A stretch of DNA of 46,127 bases from Bradymonadales bacterium (GTDB lineage: Bacteria > Bdellovibrionota > UBA2394), in NCBI GenBank assembly GCA_007693605.1, contig REDG01000028.1:1-46127 (forward strand), given 5' to 3'. How positions within the stretch are numbered: the stretch's first letter is position 1; each line of letters starts with the position of its first letter. Shown here piece after piece: positions 18,970-25,995 of the stretch. Below the pieces are notes generated by a model. The model saw nothing but the letters and a program-made list of their open reading frames with translations. It ran no database searches and was not told where the DNA came from. The translations under genes and the position numbers were made by a program.

Positions 18970-19023
18970 GCTCGGCTCTCAAACGGCTCGGAATTCGTTA
19001 CAATAAGGGGGCAAGGGGGAAAC

Positions 19024-20748
19024 TTGTCCGATCAGCGATCTGAAGCGCCGCCAGAACGATTTGGCCGCTATGAAATCAAAGAAAAACTCGCTACCGGCGG
19101 GATGGCTCGAATTTATAAGGCGAGCACCTCTGGCGATCGCGTTTTTACGCTCAAAAAGATTCTTCCAGACTACTCTGACAATGAAGAATTCATTCGAATG
19201 TTTCTAGAAGAGGCCAAGATCTCTCTTTCTCTGAAACATCCCAATATTGTGCGAGTTTTGGATTTCGGCCAAATCGAAGGCTCTTACTACTTGGCGATGG
19301 AGTATGTCTTTGGAAAAGACATCGGAAGCCTGCTTCGTGCCAGTGTCGAGAACAAAATCCATCTGCCCATTGATGTGGCTTGCTATATCATTCTGCAGTG
19401 TTGCCGAGGACTGCATTATGTTCATACCCTCACCAATGCCTTTGGCGAAAATTTGGGCGTCATTCATCGAGACATTTCGCCCCCGAATATTCTCGTCAGC
19501 TACAATGGCGAGGCCAAGGTGCTCGACTTTGGCATTGCCAAGGCCGTGCGAGCCGCCAACTCCGGAAATACTCGGTCGGGAGTCTTAAAGGGAAAGTTTT
19601 GCTATATGTCGCCTGAGCAGGCTTCAGGAACGGGCTTAACGCACCAAAGTGATATTTTTAGTTTGGGAATTGTGCTTCATGAACTACTCACCTCTCGGAG
19701 TCTTTTTTATTCCAAAGACGAAATCGAAACTCTCGAGAGAGTAAGAAAGGCGGCAATTCTTCCGCCCAGTCAACACCGCAAGGGTTTGCCTCGAAAACTC
19801 GATAAGATCGTCTTGAAGGCTCTTCAGAAGAAAACGAACAAACGCTACGCAAGTTGCTCTGAGTTTGCCGATGCCTTGCAGGACTTTTTAAGCTCAAACT
19901 ACCCGAGAACCGACGCTCGCAGTGTTGCAAAGTTTCTTCGACAGATTTTTTCTGAAGATTTCTCTCAACGAATGAGAAAGGCCAAAGAAGAAAAGTGGCG
20001 GGATGTTCTTGTATCAGGGGGGGCGGACGATCAGATTCTTTTAGATCGCGACTTAAAGGCTCTGGGACATTCTCAAGCTCTGGGACCGGCCTCTACCGAG
20101 AGGCCCGTGGATTGGTTTCAGAGAGCGATCTATGATCCTCGCACCACTCGACGGCTTCGACGAACGGCTTTCTTGTCCGTTTTTGTGTTAAGCCTATTGG
20201 GAACAGGTTTTTACAGCTATTGGGACAAAGACTCTTGGCCCCATCAGACCGCTATCAGCCTTTACTCCAAATTTTCTTCTTCTGATGAGGACGAAGTCTC
20301 ATCGCTCGCTTCGACTGGCCAGAAGCCCCCTGTTCCCCGGGTTGAAGCGAAGGCCGAAGAGTCTCGCAGTGCACCCGAAAGAGGATCTCTGTCTTACTGG
20401 GTTCAAGAGGCTGATCGAGCCGAGGGGCGCAGAGATTATCGGGCGGCAAGAGAGGCTTTGCAAAGAGCTCTTCGGGTGAGTCCCTTTGATGAGCTGTTAC
20501 AGGCTCGATTTCATTATCTTGGAATTGAACTCGGTGAGATCGACCAATCCTGCCAGTGGTTAAGAGAGGCTCGAGAATTGCCGAGCGAAGAGAAGAACTT
20601 TGCCCATGCTCGCTGCCTTGAGGCTCAAGGCGAGGCCCAGCGAGCCTTAAGAGAATATCAAGAACTTCTGCGGCGATATCCTGAACACCCCAAACGAGCC
20701 GAAGTGCAACGGCGATTACAAGATCTTTCGCAACTTGTTAGTCGTTAA
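19024..20748 (+). CDS. Transmembrane serine/threonine protein kinase with periplasmic TPR-like domain
   Basis: 574 residues. Kinase domain about 14-290: Gly loop LATGGMARIY, ATP-binding Lys about K44, catalytic HRDISPPN (H148-R149-D150), DFG at 168-170, and SPEQASG plus DIFSLGIVLHELLT in the C-lobe. A single membrane segment lies at 381-400. The C-terminal 140 residues (from about 430) are helical, with TPR-like repeats (REALQRALRVSPFDELLQARF, RALREYQELLRRYPEHPKRAE), and would face the periplasm. The HRDISPPN form is common in myxobacterial and related kinases. The TTG start has AGGGGG just upstream. Its substrates are unknown; FHA-domain proteins at 26471 and 43730 are candidate readers of phosphothreonine. 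Confidence 0.93.
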   Translation: MSDQRSEAPPERFGRYEIKEKLATGGMARIYKASTSGDRVFTLKKILPDYSDNEEFIRMFLEEAKISLSLKHPNIVRVLDFGQIEGSYYLAMEYVFGKDIGSLLRASVENKIHLPIDVACYIILQCCRGLHYVHTLTNAFGENLGVIHRDISPPNILVSYNGEAKVLDFGIAKAVRAANSGNTRSGVLKGKFCYMSPEQASGTGLTHQSDIFSLGIVLHELLTSRSLFYSKDEIETLERVRKAAILPPSQHRKGLPRKLDKIVLKALQKKTNKRYASCSEFADALQDFLSSNYPRTDARSVAKFLRQIFSEDFSQRMRKAKEEKWRDVLVSGGADDQILLDRDLKALGHSQALGPASTERPVDWFQRAIYDPRTTRRLRRTAFLSVFVLSLLGTGFYSYWDKDSWPHQTAISLYSKFSSSDEDEVSSLASTGQKPPVPRVEAKAEESRSAPERGSLSYWVQEADRAEGRRDYRAAREALQRALRVSPFDELLQARFHYLGIELGEIDQSCQWLREARELPSEEKNFAHARCLEAQGEAQRALREYQELLRRYPEHPKRAEVQRRLQDLSQLVSR

Positions 20749-22426
20749 TGGGTGCTTTGAGATCAGTCCCATAAGCTTCCATCAGCTCTGATAGAAGTTG
20801 ATATCGCTGATCCGAATCGGGCTCCAAAAGAAAAGACTGAACGAACTGATCAAAGGCAGGTTTCGGAAGATCTGAAATGCGAAGGTTCCGACGCCAGCGC
20901 CAGCCGGCTCGAGTATTGGTGGTGATATCCTGACGGTTTCTTAGCACATCCGGATCTCGCACCCATTCCATCTCAAAGCCGGCCAGTGTCATGGTTTCGA
21001 GGGCTCCCAGCCAGTCGCCTTCGATCTTTCGATGAAGATCATCCACATCTTCCACCAAAATGGCGATCGCCCAACTGGCCCCGGCCGTTTCTGGATTTAA
21101 ATTCTGCAACAAAACATCGATCACACCGCGACCACGACGGCTCTCCACTCGGTCTAAATCTTCTTCTAGATGAGCCCCCAAATCCTCCCTCAAACGACGA
21201 GAGTAGATCTCTTCCGCTTCTGCGGTGGGCAGCATCTCGCGAAGCACTCGATGAAAGCTCTCTTGAGCCTGCAGCTCGGGATTTCGCCACGAAAGAGATT
21301 GAGCAGCTAGGCTAAAAAAACCTCGATCCACCTCAAAATTGATTCGATCAGCCCCTTCGATTCTCAAAGAGTCGTAATCATCCCGCGCAGTCTCTCGAAC
21401 TCCTTCAAAAAAGCGTCTCTCATCGGACATGACAACCAAACCCCGAACCGCAAAGGCCGCCGTAGAATACTGCCCAGTTTGAATGATGGCAGGCAAAATA
21501 AAATCTCGCCACGGGTAACGGTAGATTTCCCCTGCGACCATCGGCCCTCGAAAATTGCCGGAAAGACGGGGTGGGAAAACTCTGATCCGACCCAACCAGC
21601 CCCAAAACCCAGGCCTCAAATCATAGTTTTTGATTCGACTGCCCAAACGATGATAGCGCCAATGCTTAAGAGGATTAGGAGACCGTCCGGGCCGATAGCC
21701 TTGGCTCGCCATAAACTCCCGATAGGCAAGCTGCCGCTCTTTTGCCATTCTTTTATTGTCTCCATTGTTCAGACCAAGGATTCGTTGTTTTGCGTCAGCG
21801 GTTTGTTGACTTCGAATCCCGTTGGGGTCGGCAAGGTAGCTCATCATCGCCCCGCAGGCCCCATTTCTTGCATCGATATGCCTTTGGGCTTTCTCTTCAA
21901 TGGAATGTACAAACCGGGGGAGTTCGCTTTGAGCAAAATTGGGGCCGTACAATCTTTGCCCAGCGCGAAGAATCCGCTGTCGATTTCGGTCTTGACGGCC
22001 AGAGGCAATCTCTCGCATTCGCTCCATCGGATCTGAACCAAAGGGGCCCCGCAAGGCGGCTGAACTTCGAATGGCATCTCGCAAGGGCAGTTGGGCCTTT
22101 GCGACTCGCTTTGCCCACTCCAGAAAAATGGTAGCCGCTGAAGGAAGTGTCACCTCTAACAACCAGGGCGAGCTCATTAGATTCTGAGGCTGAAACTCTC
22201 GCCTACTGGCCTCCTCTGCCATCTCTTCATCGAAAGACTGCATGGCATGCCAAAAGCTCGCCTCCGAGATCCTTGAAAGCTCCTCTGGCCCAAGCGCCCC
22301 CCAAAGAACTTCAGAGTCCTCCAGCTCATCCCCAGAAACAGAATCAGCAAGAAATCCAGAAATAACCAAGAAGGAAAAAGCCAAAGCCAATGATCTACAG
22401 GAGCCTCCCTTAGCCCAAACCAACAT
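20738..22426 (-). CDS. Exported protein of unknown function
   Basis: 562 residues from this Met; the frame is open to 22507. The start chosen gives a sensible signal peptide (WAKGGSCRS, then LALAFSFLVISGFLA, possible cleavage near DSVSG). ATG 22435 is equally possible, and no strong ribosome-binding site marks either. The mature protein is rich in Arg, Glu and Trp and has no membrane segments or catalytic motif that I recognise. The N-terminal half repeatedly shows helix-like blocks (EELSRISEASFWHAMQSFDEE). It converges with the kinase gene and overlaps its end by 11 bases. Confidence 0.75.
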   Translation of the reverse strand: MLVWAKGGSCRSLALAFSFLVISGFLADSVSGDELEDSEVLWGALGPEELSRISEASFWHAMQSFDEEMAEEASRREFQPQNLMSSPWLLEVTLPSAATIFLEWAKRVAKAQLPLRDAIRSSAALRGPFGSDPMERMREIASGRQDRNRQRILRAGQRLYGPNFAQSELPRFVHSIEEKAQRHIDARNGACGAMMSYLADPNGIRSQQTADAKQRILGLNNGDNKRMAKERQLAYREFMASQGYRPGRSPNPLKHWRYHRLGSRIKNYDLRPGFWGWLGRIRVFPPRLSGNFRGPMVAGEIYRYPWRDFILPAIIQTGQYSTAAFAVRGLVVMSDERRFFEGVRETARDDYDSLRIEGADRINFEVDRGFFSLAAQSLSWRNPELQAQESFHRVLREMLPTAEAEEIYSRRLREDLGAHLEEDLDRVESRRGRGVIDVLLQNLNPETAGASWAIAILVEDVDDLHRKIEGDWLGALETMTLAGFEMEWVRDPDVLRNRQDITTNTRAGWRWRRNLRISDLPKPAFDQFVQSFLLEPDSDQRYQLLSELMEAYGTDLKAPIND

Positions 22427-22612
22427 CCCAAACATGCTTCTGGTTAGCACGGCCGCATAGCTTGTGGAACAGAAAATCTCTAGGCCCCCAAGCCCTTGAA
22501 TATACAAAGAAATTGAGCCTAGAACTCAGGCAAAACGGAGGTCGTCAAACCGACGAAACTAATAGGGCAGAAAACGAACCAAGCCGCCTGTCCTCTCTCC
22601 TCATTTGATGAT

Positions 22613-22635
22613 CCCACTTCCGCTGCGGAAGTGGG
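22613..22635. repeat. Perfect 23-base hairpin
   Basis: Arms CCCACTTCCGC and GCGGAAGTGGG around a single central T (in practice a 10-bp stem with a CTG loop). There is no T-run on either side, so it is not a classical terminator. Its core TTCCG(N3)CGGAA recurs at 13133-13145. Confidence 0.55.
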
Positions 22636-22703
22636 AAGTGAAGAGGCTCAAGAGACTCAGCCCGCCAGAGCCGACCGCAATTGAAGCCTGCATTTCGTAT
22701 CCG

Positions 22704-22720
22704 TATTCAGAATACTGAAC
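22704..22720. repeat. 17-base palindromic direct repeat, left copy
   Basis: TATTCAGAATACTGAAC, identical to 23817-23833 on the other side of the Fic gene. Each copy contains the inverted repeat TTCAG-AATA-CTGAA. Both copies precede a tRNA-Cys 3'-end copy, here by four bases and on the right by 33. Confidence 0.75.
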
Positions 22721-22724
22721 GATT

Positions 22725-22744
22725 AGGCGGCACCCGGATTCGAA
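22725..22744 (-). repeat. Copy of the tRNA-Cys 3' end (att-like), distal
   Basis: 20 bases identical to the last 20 bases of the tRNA-Cys gene (24149-24168 on the plus strand), covering the discriminator, acceptor strand and half of the T-arm. After this the sequences diverge. This is the pattern left by site-specific integration at a tRNA 3' end. Confidence 0.75.
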
Positions 22745-22764
22745 TGGACCGGCAGTTGTCATTA

Positions 22765-22791
22765 AAACCATAAGGTGATACCTTATGGTTT
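22765..22791. promoter_or_regulatory. Perfect 11-bp dyad directly before the Fic-MerR start codon
   Basis: Arms AAACCATAAGG (22765-22775) and CCTTATGGTTT (22781-22791) around TGATA. The right arm ends at the base before the GTG start. TTGTCA at 22756-22761 and CCTTAT at 22781-22786 are spaced by 19 bases, the elongated spacing typical of MerR-regulated promoters. If used, transcription would begin almost at the GTG, giving a leaderless message; no ribosome-binding site is visible. Because the product has a MerR domain, autoregulation is a reasonable inference. Confidence 0.5.
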
Positions 22792-23784
22792 GTGCTCAAT
22801 CTAGACCCTCTCACGGCTAAGAAAGACAGGCTCGATCAACTACGGCCATTTCCATTCGAGGCGCTTCGCTCTCTCGAGGCGTGGTTTCGAGTGGAGCTGA
22901 CCTATACCAGCAATGCCCTCGAAGGAAACACTCTCAACCGGAGAGAGACGGCTCTCGTTCTAGAGAAGGGCCTGACAGTCGGCGGGAAGTCTTTGGTGGA
23001 ACATCTTGAAGCCAAGAATCATGCTGCTGCACTCGACTGGCTTCACTCGCAACTAAAGCCACAGCCTCACCAGATAGGAATCCAAGATGTTTTGAAGATT
23101 CATGAGATGATTCTAAAAGGAATTGAGGATCAGCACGCCGGTCGCTTTCGCTCAGTGCCGGTGAGAATTTCTGGCTCTACCGTGGTCTTACCCAACCCTC
23201 AGAAAGTTCCTGAGCTTATGAATGGTTTTATCTCTTGGCTGAAAGGCTCAAAGAAGCTTCATCCAGTTGAGCTGGCGTCGGAGGCTCATTACCGTTTGGT
23301 GAGTATCCACCCCTTTGTGGATGGCAATGGTAGAACGGCAAGGCTTCTCATGAATCTGATTTTGATGAGGGGAGGCTATCCTCCCGCCATCATTCGAAAA
23401 CGCGATCGATTGGCTTATCTGGTTGCGCTAGAAAAGGCTCAGCTTGGTGGCTCGAAGGATGACTATGAGAGGCTCATCGGCAAGTCGGTAAACCGCTCTT
23501 TGGATATCTATCTACAGACTCTCGCTGATGATCGGAAAGCTCAAGTTGAACTCGATCAAGAGCCTCTGATGAAGATTGGCGAGCTTGCAAAGAAGGCGGG
23601 CGAGACCCTACCCACCATTCGACATTGGACAAAGGAGGCTTTACTGGAAGTCGCAGAAGTAACAACGGCTGGTTACCAAATGTATGCGCCAGAGATGCTA
23701 GAGAGAGTGAAAACAATTCAAAAATTGAAAGAAAAACGACTTACACTGAAAGAAATCAAGAGAGCTCTACACGAACAGGAGTAG
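22792..23784 (+). CDS. Fic-domain protein (class II) fused to a MerR-type DNA-binding domain
   Basis: 330 residues from GTG; an in-frame stop at 22771 prevents any longer start. N-terminal Fic_N-like region, then the inhibitory motif SNALEG (S40, E44, G45), which fits (S/T)xxxE(G/N) of class II Fic proteins. The complete catalytic loop HPFVDGNGRTAR starts at H173, with the Asp, Gly-Asn-Gly and Arg residues intact. Residues about 260-327 match a MerR N-terminal domain: MKIGELAKKAGETLPTIRHW (helix-turn-helix), then AGYQMYAPEMLERV and IQKLKEKRLTLKEIKRAL. Fic enzymes usually transfer AMP to protein hydroxyls; the target is unknown. It stands alone in a tRNA-flanked cassette, so a toxin-like or regulatory role is possible. 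Confidence 0.9.
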   Translation: MLNLDPLTAKKDRLDQLRPFPFEALRSLEAWFRVELTYTSNALEGNTLNRRETALVLEKGLTVGGKSLVEHLEAKNHAAALDWLHSQLKPQPHQIGIQDVLKIHEMILKGIEDQHAGRFRSVPVRISGSTVVLPNPQKVPELMNGFISWLKGSKKLHPVELASEAHYRLVSIHPFVDGNGRTARLLMNLILMRGGYPPAIIRKRDRLAYLVALEKAQLGGSKDDYERLIGKSVNRSLDIYLQTLADDRKAQVELDQEPLMKIGELAKKAGETLPTIRHWTKEALLEVAEVTTAGYQMYAPEMLERVKTIQKLKEKRLTLKEIKRALHEQE

Positions 23785-23816
23785 ACAATGAAACCAAGCC
23801 TATGCGCCCCAGGCTC

Positions 23817-23833
23817 TATTCAGAATACTGAAC
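23817..23833. repeat. 17-base palindromic direct repeat, right copy
   Basis: TATTCAGAATACTGAAC, identical to 22704-22720. It lies 32 bases after the Fic stop codon and 33 bases before the second tRNA-Cys 3'-end copy. Confidence 0.75.
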
Positions 23834-23866
23834 TATGTACCTTTTTGTAGAGCCACCCCTTTGTTC

Positions 23867-23888
23867 AGGCGGCACCCGTATTCGAACC
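23867..23888 (-). repeat. Copy of the tRNA-Cys 3' end (att-like), middle
   Basis: Matches the tRNA-Cys 3' end over 22 bases with one mismatch (G to T at 23879) and shares the preceding TTC with the intact gene. It is followed directly by the first 94-base repeat. Confidence 0.7.
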
Positions 23889-23981
23889 CAGATTTGCGGT
23901 GAGCGAGTACCCGAGCGAACGAGAAGGCGAGCAGTGCGCAGCCTTCGAGAGCAAAGATGCCTATAGCACCATCTATACCTG
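23888..23981. repeat. 94-base direct repeat, copy 1
   Basis: Identical to 24030-24123 except for one base (A versus G near 23971). The inside is rich in GCGAG/GAGCG motifs, similar in style to the dispersed element near 46087-46120. The two copies are separated by 48 bases. Confidence 0.8.
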
Positions 23982-24029
23982 TGAGAAGCTAAGAAGCTCA
24001 GGCCCTTAACAACGACCAGACACCCGTGA

Positions 24030-24123
24030 CCAGATTTGCGGTGAGCGAGTACCCGAGCGAACGAGAAGGCGAGCAGTGCGCAGCCTTCGAGAGCAAAGAT
24101 GCCTATAGCACCGTCTATACCTG
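24030..24123. repeat. 94-base direct repeat, copy 2
   Basis: Second copy of the 23888-23981 sequence with a single mismatch; it ends 25 bases before the tRNA-Cys 3' end. Near-identity implies a recent duplication. Confidence 0.8.
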
Positions 24124-24148
24124 GCTCTTCGGGTTGACGCGAATTTTC

Positions 24149-24219
24149 AGGCGGCACCCGGATTCGAACCGGGGATGAGGATTTTGCAGACCCTTGCCTT
24201 ACCACTTGGCTATGCCGCC
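24149..24219 (-). tRNA. tRNA-Cys (GCA)
   Basis: 71-base cloverleaf: acceptor GGCGGCA pairs with TGCCGCC, D-arm GCCAAGTGGTAAGGC, anticodon stem AGGGT/ATCCT around CTGCAAA (anticodon GCA), T-arm CCCGG-TTCGAAT-CCGGG. The discriminator base is U73, the cysteine identity base. CCA is not encoded. Its 3' end is the sequence duplicated at 23867 and 22725, marking it as an integration target. Confidence 0.95.
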
Positions 24220-24266
24220 GTTTCTCCGAGAGTTAGTGAAAAAGACCTGAAACGGCAAGTGATCAA

Positions 24267-24605
24267 TCAGGCTTCCAGCGAGGCCACAAACGACAAAATC
24301 TTCTGTCGATCTTGCTCCTTTAAATCTAAAAACTGAACCCCAAAACCTGCCGGTAGTGAGCCATAATTGTTTTGCAGTGAGTGTCGAACCTCTCCCGTGA
24401 CCTCAATCTCGCCAAGTTCCGGCAGTTCGAAACGCAATTTTAAGCGACTCCCAATGGCCGGAGGAAGCAAGCTCTGAACATACATTCCCCCCTCACCGAC
24501 CGTGGTCGAAAGACAAGACCGTTCTTCAGAATCCCAGAAAAAGCGCACGGGAATCGAAATGTCTTTTCTCAGGTAGCGGCGCTTTACTTGAGTACGATCC
24601 ACCAC
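24267..24605 (-). CDS. PilZ-domain protein with degenerate second motif
   Basis: 112-residue single-domain protein. The RxxxR part of the c-di-GMP site is present (RRYLRKD). Where (D/N)xSxxG is expected the sequence reads TVGEGG, lacking the Asp/Asn and Ser, so ligand binding may be weak or lost. The later GFGVQFLDL strand is typical. The start is GTG with no clear ribosome-binding site. It is divergent from the NYN-domain gene by 44 bases. Confidence 0.8.
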   Translation of the reverse strand: MVDRTQVKRRYLRKDISIPVRFFWDSEERSCLSTTVGEGGMYVQSLLPPAIGSRLKLRFELPELGEIEVTGEVRHSLQNNYGSLPAGFGVQFLDLKEQDRQKILSFVASLEA

Positions 24606-24649
24606 TGCAGGTTAGACGCATTTTCAAACTTCTGTCATGATCTATCTAT

Positions 24650-25213
24650 ATGATTCACCTTCTGGTAGACGCCTATAATCTTCTGCACCAGATGGAGAAA
24701 AACTGTCGCAACTTCCCTTCTCAGCGAAAACTTCCTCGAAACCCCAGCCTTGAAGACCGTCGCCGCTGGATGATGGATCTTCTGCTAGAATATCGCAATC
24801 TGAAAGAGGTGGAACTCACTTTGGTGTTTGATGGGGCCGAAGTGGCTAGCCTGCTGCCGAATCGAACAAAATTTGGAAACCTCATCGTTCTGTTTTCAGA
24901 GGAAACCGATTCAGCCGATGCACTGATTGCTCGACTTTGTGCCGAATCGCCAGGCTCCTATTATGTCGTTTCAAGCGATCTCGATGTCCAGCTCGCTGCG
25001 AAAAATCACGGCTGTACAAGCCTGCGAAGTGAGGAGTTTTCCCAGAAGGTTTTTCAAAGTCTAGAAAATCAGGCGGCTCTCAGCTCAAGTGACGACTTTG
25101 TTGAAGAAGAAGATCTTCCACTCTACCCCCGTGTGAGCACTAAAAAAAGAGGGGTCGCTCGCAAAAAACCCAAATCGGAAAGACGCCGCCGACAAGTCTT
25201 AAAGAATCTTTGA
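24650..25213 (+). CDS. NYN-domain (YacP/Rae1-like) predicted endoribonuclease
   Basis: 187 residues. The PIN-like NYN fold shows the acidic residues in order: LVDAYNLLH (D7), LVFDGAE and VVSSDLDVQLAAKNHG. In Bacillus the YacP/Rae1 relative cleaves mRNA in the ribosome A site; the same role here is inference. The C-terminal tail (about 140-187) is acidic and then very basic (KKRGVARKKPKSERRRRQ), suggesting RNA contact. It converges with the M23 peptidase gene, 12 bases apart. Confidence 0.85.
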   Translation: MIHLLVDAYNLLHQMEKNCRNFPSQRKLPRNPSLEDRRRWMMDLLLEYRNLKEVELTLVFDGAEVASLLPNRTKFGNLIVLFSEETDSADALIARLCAESPGSYYVVSSDLDVQLAAKNHGCTSLRSEEFSQKVFQSLENQAALSSSDDFVEEEDLPLYPRVSTKKRGVARKKPKSERRRRQVLKNL

Positions 25214-25225
25214 GCCCAGCTCAGG

Positions 25226-25951
25226 TCATAGCCCCGCTTGAGTGAAGTCTTCTCTTCGATATTCGTAAGTCAAGGGGTTGAAAGCTTTACCGTCTCGACG
25301 CAATTCGAAATGAAGATGAGGCCCCGTACTGTGGCCACTCGATCCGAGGGTCGCAATCACTTGTCCCCTTTGAATGATCTGAGATTCGGCGACTAGATTC
25401 TCTCGGTTGTGCGCGTACACACTCGACAAGCCTTGCCCATGATAGAGAACCACCGTATGCCCATAACCGCGAATCGAACCCACAAACACCACCCGGCCAT
25501 CGTGAATCGCTCGAATGGGCTGACCCTCTACCCCGGCGATATCAATTCCCTCATGAAAACTTTTTCCCCTCGGCCCAAAACCCGATGTGATGCGCCCCCG
25601 GTTAACAGGCCAAGTGAGGGGCATCTGCATCGGACGATTCCATTCACCCTCGAAGCGCTTCCAAGGAAGTGAATCAATTTCCATTTCGCTTTGAGAGCTG
25701 CCCGGTCTCGCAAGTGCTCTCTCTAAATCTTCCGTTTTTAAATCGGAACCCGACGGCCCTTGGTTCAGAGCAGAAAAGAAGTCTTCTCGTCTCTTCTTTC
25801 TGCTGGGATCTCCCCCTTCTCGGAGCCAGGGAGCTAAAGCTCTCGATGTCTCTCTGAGCCAAGGAGCGGTAGAACTGGCAACCGCCGAAGTCTCCCACAA
25901 AATAACAAAGCTAAGACCTAGGAAAAGAATTAGAAAAAGACGAAGACTCAT
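25226..25951 (-). CDS. Secreted M23 (LytM-type) peptidase
   Basis: 241 residues with an N-terminal signal or anchor (RLFLILFLGLSFVILWETSAVAS). The M23 domain at about 118-228 has the complete metal site: HEGID (H133, D137) and HLHFE (H214), plus the catalytic His in VYAHN (H181) and H212. Family members cut peptidoglycan cross-bridges or act in cell division. The residue 30-110 linker is charged. It lies alone on the minus strand, downstream of a PilZ gene (gap 44 bases). Confidence 0.93.
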   Translation of the reverse strand: MSLRLFLILFLGLSFVILWETSAVASSTAPWLRETSRALAPWLREGGDPSRKKRREDFFSALNQGPSGSDLKTEDLERALARPGSSQSEMEIDSLPWKRFEGEWNRPMQMPLTWPVNRGRITSGFGPRGKSFHEGIDIAGVEGQPIRAIHDGRVVFVGSIRGYGHTVVLYHGQGLSSVYAHNRENLVAESQIIQRGQVIATLGSSGHSTGPHLHFELRRDGKAFNPLTYEYRREDFTQAGL

Positions 25952-25995
25952 GCTGACTTCAGTCTAAATCGAACTTCAGAAAAGGTCGAAAAAAC

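Larger units (their letters stand above)
22427..22791. other. Intergenic region before the Fic cassette
   Basis: No gene. It contains a 23-base hairpin (22613-22635), a 17-base palindromic repeat (22704-22720), a copy of the tRNA-Cys 3' end (22725-22744) and a perfect dyad abutting the Fic start (22765-22791), each listed separately. Confidence 0.6.
22725..23888. mobile_element. Putative tRNA-Cys-targeted cassette carrying fic-merR
   Basis: About 1.1 kb bounded by two copies of the tRNA-Cys 3' end (22725-22744 and 23867-23888) and by 17-base palindromic repeats (22704 and 23817), with one gene inside. A second interval of about 280 bp lies between the 23867 copy and the intact tRNA. No integrase or transposase gene is present, so mobilisation would have to act in trans, or the element is a remnant. 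The mobile interpretation is inference; the repeats are directly visible. Confidence 0.55.
23785..24148. other. Repeat-filled gap between the Fic gene and tRNA-Cys
   Basis: No credible gene. It holds the right 17-base palindrome, a tRNA-Cys 3'-end copy and two 94-base direct repeats. The long minus-strand reading frame across it only reflects the repeats. Confidence 0.6.

Noticed and set aside
22725..22744. Additional tRNA gene
   Set aside because: Only the 3' quarter of tRNA-Cys is present here and at 23867; no anticodon arm, so they are fragments or att-like sites.
23888..24123. Possible CRISPR-like array
   Set aside because: Only two copies, far too long (94 bases) for CRISPR repeats, and no cas genes nearby.
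23816..24205. 129-residue minus-strand reading frame beside tRNA-Cys
   Set aside because: It runs through the two 94-base repeats and into the tRNA gene; its internal peptide repeat only mirrors the DNA duplication. No start signal or family resemblance.
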